From contig JAVTVX010000017.1 of NCBI GenBank assembly GCA_033439265.1, forward strand, positions 6,780,001 through 6,844,000: a DNA stretch of 64,000 nucleotides. Direction: 5' to 3'. Both the position numbers and the translations under genes were made by a program. Below are positions 56,357 to 64,000 of the stretch, piece by piece. The notes below the pieces were generated by a model. That model was given only the letters and a program-made list of their open reading frames with translations. It had not been told where the DNA came from and searched no databases. The DNA comes from Dillenia suffruticosa (lineage: Eukaryota; Streptophyta; Magnoliopsida; Dilleniales; Dilleniaceae). Within the stretch, counting starts at the first letter, position 1, and each line of letters starts with the position of its first letter.

Positions 56357-58766
56357 CCCTCTTTCCCTCTTTCTCCCTTTCTCTTCTCCGCCGCGGCCCC
56401 TCTCCCGCCACCGCACGCCGCCCACTGCGCCACCTTTCTCCCGCGATCCCCGCCGCTGCAGCGCCTCCCGTGAGCAGCCCCTCTCCTCCGCGCAGCGCGA
56501 TCTCCTACGAGCTGCGCTAGCCCAGCCGAGTGCGCGACTGTCCGAGCGCTCCACTGCGCGAGCCCACGCCTGCTCGGGAGCTCACTTGCGCACCGCGATC
56601 TCCTGCGAACGCTGCCACCTCGAGCCATCGCGAGCCTTGTGCGCGATCTCCCGTGAGCCAGCACGAGCTAGCGCACGAGCCAGCGCGCGACCCAGCTCGC
56701 GTCCCAGCACGAGCCAGCGCGCGAGCCAGCGCGCGACCCAGCTCGTGACCTAGAGCGAGCCCTAGCCCGTGAGCGGGCCAGCCCACCAGCGGCCCAAGGC
56801 CCAGTCCAGCCGCGGCCCACTGCATCCCGCGAAGCCCGCTGCGACCAGCAAGCCGGGCTGAGAGCCCGTGAGCCACCAGCGGGCCAGCCCACTAGCAGCC
56901 AGCCCACCGGCCCGCGAGCCCGTGACGGCCCGCGAGCCCGCGACCGGCTTTCCCCTGTGAGAGCTCACCTGCATCTTCTGTACTGCAGGTAACGACTGTA
57001 TTGATTGAAGTTCTATGGTTTGCTGGTAGAAATTTAGTGGTTTCTAATACATCTGAAGTTTGGGAAATATTACAGGTTTTAAACCAACCCGACGGGCGAA
57101 CGACAACTAGGTCTGAAACCCGAGGAACCTTAGGTGAGAGATGAATAAATTTTATTGATAGAATCCCTTATTAGGGTTTTAATCGTTATAAATTTGACGA
57201 TTTGATTAGGTTTGTCTTTTGGAGAGTCGTTGAAAAAAATAGGGAGTGACCACCCTCCCTAGATAAGGTGAGTGGGACTCTAATCTCTTGCATAAAATAG
57301 TAAAACGTATTTTCTGTCGCATTTTCGATAAAACATGCTTTGATATGCATTCGTTGACGTGTGATATTAAATTTGGAAATCTGTTTTGTGATTTTTGGAG
57401 TGTCTTGAATTATATTTGCAATGACTATGCATCCATGGTTTGAGATGAATCAATAGTTGTGCCATTTTTTTGAAAATGTATAAATTTCATTTTATACCAA
57501 TGTAGTGATATGCTGTTTTGAAATGAATTTGATGAGACGTATTGGCACGCAAAAATTTAAAAATGTTTTTGATGAACTATGTGGGTTGGATGCCTACTAG
57601 TTGTGCGATGATGTGATGATACTCGTGGGACGTTGTGCCCGGGGACGTTGTGCCCTTGTGATACTATGGGACGTTGTGCCCTTGTGATATTATGATATTC
57701 CGTAGCTACGAAGGGCGTTTGTAGAGGCACGGGTTGCCCGGATACGCTTCTGCAGGAGGTATCCGCAAACGTCATTTATTCTAAAGGCTATAGGCGCGGC
57801 CGGTTGAACCCACGTAGGGGGAGGACGTGTGTGACGCCACCGTCTAGCACCGAGCGGGGTCCTATACACGTTGATGAGTTGGCCCCAGCGAGCTCATGGC
57901 CAACGTCGGGGTAGAGAGCGTTTCAAAGTCTATGCATAATAAAACCCCCGACGCGCCTGTCCTTGGTCACGGTTGACCTTTGCCAGGACTATTTTTGGCT
58001 CGCTCTGACATTACTTGATTTTAAATGGATGCATACATGCTTGCTATCGTGTGTTTGATTAAATGATTTCAAAATGATAAATATATCATGTTTTGCTGCG
58101 AAGTGTAAATTGTTGTTTCGAATGATATTATTTGACACTCCAATTGTTCACCTATGCTATTTATGCTTGATATTACCCCCCTCACTCACTGAGTATCTTC
58201 CCATGATACTCACCCCTCTATTTTCTCTCCTCAGACAGGTTTATTGTGATAGAGCGGTGTTACAGGCTCTAGTGCGGATTTATTGTTCTGACGGTGAGAT
58301 TTACTTCTAATTTAGTTTCGACCCTGCGAGGTCTTGACATTGAGGTCCGTAGTTGGCCATGTACTTATTTTGGGATGACTGTATAGTTTAACTCTCATAT
58401 TTCATTTGCATTGAGGCGATTGTACGTACTTGAACGTTACTTGGGAAATGTGATATATATTGTATAAACTTAGGTCCGCTCGATATAGCGGCTGCTCATG
58501 CTCTAGTTGGGCATGACAGTAGAGGTCTGTGGCTAGGTTTGTTTATAGCCTTGCGTTGTTCTGAATGTTGGCTGTGGTGTTTGTTGATTTTGGAGAGGCC
58601 GGGATGGCCATTTGTGTATTGTACAGGATGATTTGGATTATACAGGTATAATTGTACATGGGAAACCTCCGATTTATGGGGAGGTTCTGCCCAATTTTCT
58701 GTAAAAATACAGCCGGCATTCAGGGGCAACGGGCGGCTGTTCACGATCCCGGTTTGGGGCGTGACA
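56216..58766 (+). repeat. 3' LTR
   Basis: 2,551 bp. Differs from the 5' LTR mainly by fewer GC-rich tandem units, slightly different poly-A and CT runs, and one clear substitution (G at 49973 of the 5' LTR, A at 57853). Confidence 0.95.
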
Positions 58767-58771
58767 CTTGT
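58767..58771. repeat. Target site duplication, right
   Basis: CTTGT, identical to 48305-48309. Confidence 0.9.
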
Positions 58772-59044
58772 TATATGAACTTCGGAAGATAGGGCTTCCA
58801 TTTTGATTGGACAAACTCCGATGAGCCATACTTCTAACGGTGCATTTTTTTTTAAGGAAAAATTATACACAAGTGATAAGAATACTAGTTTTAAGATAAA
58901 GCTTTAAATACGCAAATGTAGAAATAAAAGTAGCATGGTACATATCAAGGATAGGTTACAATCAGAGGAACTGTTCCTCTTGTAATTTTAATTGTACACA
59001 CTGTCTTCGAAGATAATTATGCATCGCATGAGCCATAGGATGTA
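58772..59044 (-). other. 3' flank of the ABCG gene
   Basis: Between the stop codon of the transporter and the retrotransposon; probably 3' UTR. The element therefore landed about 270 nt past the stop. Confidence 0.4.
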
Positions 59045-62000
59045 TTAGATCAATGTTCTTGTTTTCATTCTTCCCAAGAAAAAGTAAGCCAATATCCGGT
59101 ATCCAACAATCATAGTCACCATAGCAGCCACTTCCATCCAACCATTGCCAAGTTTAAGTCCTTTGATCAAGGGCAGTTCACAAGAATCTGATGCTGGAGT
59201 AATTGATCCAGCCGAGCAACCATATTGTATCTTCAGGAGCAGCCGATATGTGTGGTAGTTGAAGGAGATAAACCGCACCCATGACATAAAAGTGGGAACA
59301 TTCTGCGCTCGTAATATATGACATTGGACGTTTACACGTTGATAGTATCATGAAACATGTTTCCTTTTGGCAAAGTAAATCGATACTTACCTGCATAAAA
59401 AATCCACCAGATAACATGAAGGCCATTATGAGTATTGAAGCAAGTGCGGTTGCTTTCTTTACGTCCATGAAAGCTGCACCAATGCATAGTCCAAGAGCCT
59501 GCATTTTTTTGGGGGGGTGGGGTGGGTGATTTTCGTTTAACAGCTTTATCATATCCAATTTTGCAGCTGTAATTAGGATAATAAACTAAAAGGCAGGGAA
59601 ATTTTACCTGCGCAGCCACAATGCTCAGGAAAACTGTGAATGTGCTTAGAGCAAACGCAGAGAAGCTTGGTTTTAATCCCACCATGAAATAGACTATGAC
59701 AAGGAACGCTATAGGCAATATGAGGTCTAGAGGTACATCACTTGTGCTTCTGGCTGCAAAGTATGAGCTAAGTCGATACATGTCCACTGATCTTTCTTTA
59801 ACTAGCATTGCCCTCTCCTGGGGAAATGTGAAGATGGCCGTGAACAGAGGAAAGAAGCCCCAGAACACTGATATGAAAAATAACACCCCTGCCTGCACAA
59901 ACATTTCAAGTCACAGAAAAAGGATAAAAAAGAAAACAATGTTAAACGAATTGCAAATATTATTAGGTAAGACTTTGCCTGATCTTGAAGTCCTTCAGGA
60001 GATGAAGCATCGGAATGCCACCAAAGCAAGCCAACAATCATAGCGGTAGATATAACTTGGATTATGCGGACTTTGCTAAAATATTCATGGCGTCTCTCCT
60101 TAAATCCCCTTCTGACGAGAACTAAAAACTGTTCCCACCAAGATGCTCCCCAGTCCCTTGATTTTGATCTTCCCTGCATCTCAAGTTCAAGCTTCCTTTT
60201 CAAAGCCTTTGCGGGTCTTGTTTTCTTCTTGTTTGCAACTCTGGCTTCATATGCTCCTACAAAATACTGCAATAGACCACTATTATTATCGTATGCTTGA
60301 ATAGAAAAGTACTCCTCGAGAGAAATTGAATGTTTCGTTTTGACAATTTTAAGCAACCTCATGAACATCACCCGGTGAAGGCCTTTCATATGTAGTTTGA
60401 AACTCTTCAGTTTTATCTCTGGCTATATCTTTTGTCAACTCTGAAGGAACTGATTTATCATTCATGTTACCATTAGCAACATCTATAAGAAACTCTGCTG
60501 GATTCATAGCTATGAGTGGAGAGCAACCAATTGAGGAGAAATACAGCATTGCTTCTGAGGCTTTTCCAAAGTACAAAGAACTCCCTTTACCCAAAAGAAT
60601 TAACTTGTCAAATTTGCTGAAGAGTCTGCTTGATGGCTGATGTATGGTTGTCACCACAGTCTTACCAGCCTGCAAAAGAGATTGACAACCTTTTGAGCTA
60701 CAAGTATTTTTCAAATTGAGTTGATTACAAATACATTGTAAGACTGTCAGAGTTTCAGTACATCTGCAATGTTGTGGAGCATTTGGACAATTCGAAGGGC
60801 TGTAGTCGAATCAAGACCAGATGTTGGCTCATCTAAGAACAAGAGAGATGGATTGAGGAGGATTTCAATTCCTATACAGACTCTTTTTCTTTCTCCACCT
60901 GAAATCCCTTTCACTAGTGAACCCCCAACAAGTGTATTTTGGCATCTGAAATCATAAGTGACCAATTTAGGTGAAGACAAAAGTCTGACAGAGGAATCTC
61001 AAAATGAAAAAACAAGCAAAAAAAGAGCAAACCTTTCAAGGCCAAGCTCAAAAATAACAATCATAGCTCTCTCTTTCTTCTGTTCAGTAGTTAAGTTATT
61101 GGGAAGTCGGAGCAACGCAGCATATGTCAATGTTTCTTTCACCGTAAGGTGTGGACATACAATATCATCTTGCAGCACAAATCCGATCCTGCACTTATGG
61201 CAATTAAGTCCATGAGCCTTTAAAAATGACACATTTTCATGTGTACAATGTTCTAATGATAAGTATTAGAGGTTTTGAGTTCGAGGCCTGTGAATGGCAT
61301 GTGAATGGCGAAAAAGGATATGGAAAAATCAATCCTTAAAATGGACCCCACAGTACTCAAAGCGGATTAGTCGGGCAAAACCTGAATACTAGTGATGAAA
61401 AAAAAAGTTCTAATGATAAGTACCTCCTCTTGAGTAACTTGGTGTACGGTTGGTCATCGTAAGTGATAGTACCACTGCTAACCTTGATTCTGCCACCGAG
61501 TATATTAAGCAGAGTTGTTTTGCCCCCTCCTGATGGGCCCATCAAAGCAAGAATTTCACCCGGATGCACTGAACCAGTGACCCCATGCAGTATGAACTTC
61601 TGTGTGTCAGAGCACTTCAAAACTCCCTCCACTTTGGCTTTGTATTTGACATCTTCAAACTGCAAAGTCATGTCTATAGTCATTACAACATACAGGGGAT
61701 ATGAAACAGCTAGTTTATTTAATTGCCTTGAGAGATATAGGCAAGGTAGGTTGAATCTGCATGTTCGTCCATATGGACTGCTCATGATCCTCCACATGTT
61801 CATACTTCGATCGGTCCAGCAGTGTACCATCATCTGGCCATCAGACAAAATAAAAAGGGCCATTACCATTAATTACTAACATTTGATCATAGTCTTGCCA
61901 AAAGATTAAACATGAATGAAATGAGAAGATAATAGAATCTGAGAAGTCATTAGATGAGAAAGTGGATTTATTAAGTGGGAAGGAGAACTGGAACTTATTG

Positions 62001-62311
62001 CTGTAAGCCCTTCTAAGCAGAGAGCTACCTTCACTCGGATTTTGGTTAGCATTGTTAGTAAGTTCATCTATATTGACCAAGAATCGGGGGCTTAAGGACT
62101 TCGAGTTATGGATAAGCATTTTATGCGGCACCTCGTAATTTTTCCTCTCTAATATTTTCATTTTCCCCGTCTCGCGTTCTATTTCAAGGGATGGAATTAT
62201 GCTGAATTTCCTTGTGAGCCCCAAAGCCCTCTCCGGTTTCCCTACCTTTACCATTAAGGTCCCATCAAAACTCTTTGGTCTCTCCCTCTTGTTTTCCATC
62301 TTGGCATCCAT
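59045..62311 (-). CDS. ABCG22-like: ABCG half-transporter, ABCG22/27 clade
   Basis: Ten exons: 62311-61912, 61833-61727, 61659-61424, 61188-61033, 60945-60762, 60669-60358, 60266-59979, 59892-59608, 59498-59391, 59302-59045; 777 residues. All phases agree; the donor of exon 1 is the least certain. The nucleotide-binding domain comes first: Walker [11 protein letters not shown]-loop VLQDD, signature ISGGERKRV, Walker B LLFLDEP, H-loop [29 protein letters not shown] and [20 protein letters not shown] are hallmarks of ABCG22/27. The membrane domain follows with six helices ([57 protein letters not shown]). Such half-transporters dimerise in the plasma membrane; ABCG22 affects stomatal water loss. 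Two introns use GC donors (61726, 59978). A SINE sits in intron 3. Confidence 0.92.
61266..61406 (+). mobile_element. SINE in intron 3 of the ABCG gene
   Basis: A 141-bp insertion, antisense to the gene, with box-B-like GAGTTCGAGGCC, the body motif GCGGATTAGTCGGGC, and an A-run at the 3' end. It is flanked by perfect 16-bp direct repeats GTTCTAATGATAAGTA (61250-61265 and 61407-61422). The 5' tRNA head seems truncated. Without element and one repeat, intron 3 would be 78 nt. Confidence 0.85.
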
Positions 62312-62521
62312 TTTTATTCAAAAGCTGAAAATTCAAGAATCACGCCATTGCATTAGTTGTATATATTAAGGGCCACAAAAAAAGATGATGATGATGATGA
62401 TAACAACAATAATAATATTAATAGTAATAATAACCAATGTTGGAAGAGGATTACATATGAAGCTGTTTATGCTTAGTAGGAGAGAGAGAGACTGTGAACT
62501 TGTGGAATTGGAGAAGCTATA

Positions 62522-62532
62522 GCCTATATATA
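62522..62532 (-). promoter_or_regulatory. Candidate TATA box of the ABCG gene
   Basis: TTATATATAGG on the minus strand, about 210 nt before the ATG at 62311. Confidence 0.45.
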
Positions 62533-62554
62533 AGCCTCTGTTGGCATGTGCCAA

Positions 62555-64000
62555 CTACATTCTCCAGCTGTAGTAGTCCTTGGCACAGTGGCAATGACAA
62601 AGCATAGGGGTCTCACGATTGAAGCTTCCTTACAAATTTAATGTCTGAAAAGTGGCATTCATGTTCCCAGATAACTACACTTCATGTATAGTACCACAAT
62701 GAAAAGGCACTTTTGTTTTTTGCTAACACCTTCTAAATACTCTGTTAACTACATCACCTTCAAGGTTTTACGGGTAAAAATACAAATTTGATGATTAAGT
62801 AATCTGATAAGTGCTGGCTGTCCACTGTTGGGTGTTTCACACAGCACCCTTCACACCCTTCAAATATGAAAGGACAAGCTTTAAAACAAAATTGATGCTA
62901 TGCATAAATTAAAATTCAACAGCTAATCATATGAGTTGGGCGTACATCACCAGCCGACCCAACTTAATGAGATTGGTGGTGCACTACTCAGGTAGATTTG
63001 GTGAGATTTTATAAATTTAAGACCCTAATCAAATTGGTTCAATTAGTCTGAACATATTTATTCAGAAGGACGCAGTGGGCCTGATAATTCTCAACTCAGA
63101 TTACCTTCTGTTGGACCATTACTTTCATCTATGGTGTTAGTTTTGTATTTTTGAAAAGAAACTCCACAAAAACCAAGACTTTGGGATTAGACAACTCATT
63201 TGGCCGGTGCCATGAGCGACGGGGAACAATGCCATCCAGAAATTTCGTGGGGTTTTACTTCTGGGGCCTGGTGTTTCCATTTTAGTAAAAGAAACATTTA
63301 AATCTCTCAAATTTATCTACCAACGGAATCAATTCGCACACAAGAAGAAAAGGACGCATGGATTATTATCACATGGCGGTGGCCATCACAACGAGCGGAC
63401 ATCAATTGAAGTTCTCCGCTTGATTTCAACCAGGAGAAACCCAAAGCATCGAGCCGGCCTCATGTTCAAATTATGCAATTTCAAAATAGTGATAGACTCA
63501 TCAAATGGACACCCTTTCTTTATCGAGCAAGACAGTTTCAGGTGAGGCTGCCATTGTCAATGTCATTGTAAAGCCCTCCTACTCCAACACCTGGAATCGT
63601 CTATTCCAAACTTCAAAAGCTTAAAAGCAAATCCCAACATGATTCCAATAATACACGTAATGTGGAATTTGTAGATGGAAATATTTATCCACATGTTAAT
63701 ATGAAATTTTGAGATAATGTGTCAACTTTTTCATTTTCAAGAAAAAAAATAAATTTGCAAATAATTAGTTTCGCTAATGGTTGACACGAATCTCTCTGGT
63801 GGGGATTATTAGCACTCCACTTTGCCCATTAACATTCTCTATTTTTCATTTTTCCAACTATACCCTTATTCAATTTTTGTTTTTTTGATGCAAAAGTCAA
63901 AACTATTTTATTTTCTTATTATATTAACACTTTAAACTAATTATAATCAATAAATAAAGAGAGAAAATTTAAAATACTTTAAATTTTTTAGAGAGAGTTA
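62555..64000. other. Gene-free right end
   Basis: No coding content was recognised. Positions 63190-63290 repeat part of block X (CATTTGGCCGGTGCCATGAG against 46187-46212, then ATGCCATCCAGAA and GTGTTTCCATTTTAG), in the same orientation. Confidence 0.4.

Larger units (their letters stand above)
48310..58766 (+). mobile_element. Complete Ty3/gypsy LTR retrotransposon (Tekay/Del-like chromovirus)
   Basis: A 10.46-kb element with TG...CA LTRs, TSD CTTGT, tRNA-Met primer site, gag, pol in the order protease, RT, RNase H, integrase, and a purine-rich tract before the 3' LTR. Integrase after RT defines Ty3/gypsy. The GPY/F-type region followed by a C-terminal chromodomain-like segment and the long LTRs fit the Tekay/Del lineage (recalled, not computed). 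All ORFs are open and LTRs are almost identical, so it may still be able to move. It lies downstream of peptide gene 3 and of the ABCG gene's 3' end. Confidence 0.95.

Noticed and set aside
59332-60389. Long frames running through ABCG introns
   Set aside because: Intron read-through of real exons; the residues past the splice sites do not match the family.

Overview
The window is nuclear DNA of a flowering plant, probably a woody eudicot. It has multi-exon genes with GT-AG and a few GC-AG introns, AT-rich spacers full of GA/CT and TA microsatellites, a plastid-targeted redoxin-like protein, an ABCG half-transporter, LRR receptor kinases and a Ty3/gypsy chromovirus. The species cannot be fixed from the sequence. 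All gene models are hand-spliced from homology and reading-frame agreement, without transcript support.

Left part (1-21 kb): 5' part of a DUF218 membrane-protein gene (minus; runs off the left edge), a decayed GH9 endoglucanase copy (plus), a complete five-exon ACD11/GLTP-type lipid-transfer gene (minus), a long gene-poor stretch with exon-like relics, then a complete nine-exon thioredoxin-fold gene with the motif CNHC (plus).

Middle part (20.6-48.1 kb): an accessory cluster built by repeated duplication. Unit A (about 21.73-33.02 kb) and unit B (about 35.87-45.35 kb) each carry a small ORF, an intact non-RD LRR receptor kinase of the subfamily XII type on the minus strand, and, divergently on the plus strand, a two-exon gene for a small secreted peptide that I do not recognise. 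A third partial unit C (about 45.6-48.05 kb) keeps only the peptide gene, whose product has gained three copies of a 14-residue repeat. In unit A the spacer between receptor and peptide gene has been inflated by an array of about 158-bp repeats, and that array plus the peptide promoter has been duplicated again (2.8 kb), leaving an orphan promoter. The receptor/peptide pairing is the most interesting possibility here: a candidate co-duplicating immune receptor and peptide family. That functional link is inference only.

Right part (48.3-64 kb): a complete, very young Ty3/gypsy (Tekay/Del-like) LTR retrotransposon with TSD CTTGT, 2.55-2.58 kb LTRs, PBS, gag, pol and polypurine tract. Gag and pol lie in different frames and appear to be linked by a 193-nt spliceable intron. 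It is followed by a complete ten-exon ABCG22/27-like transporter gene (minus) with two GC-AG introns and a SINE inserted at the very start of intron 3, then gene-free sequence to the edge.
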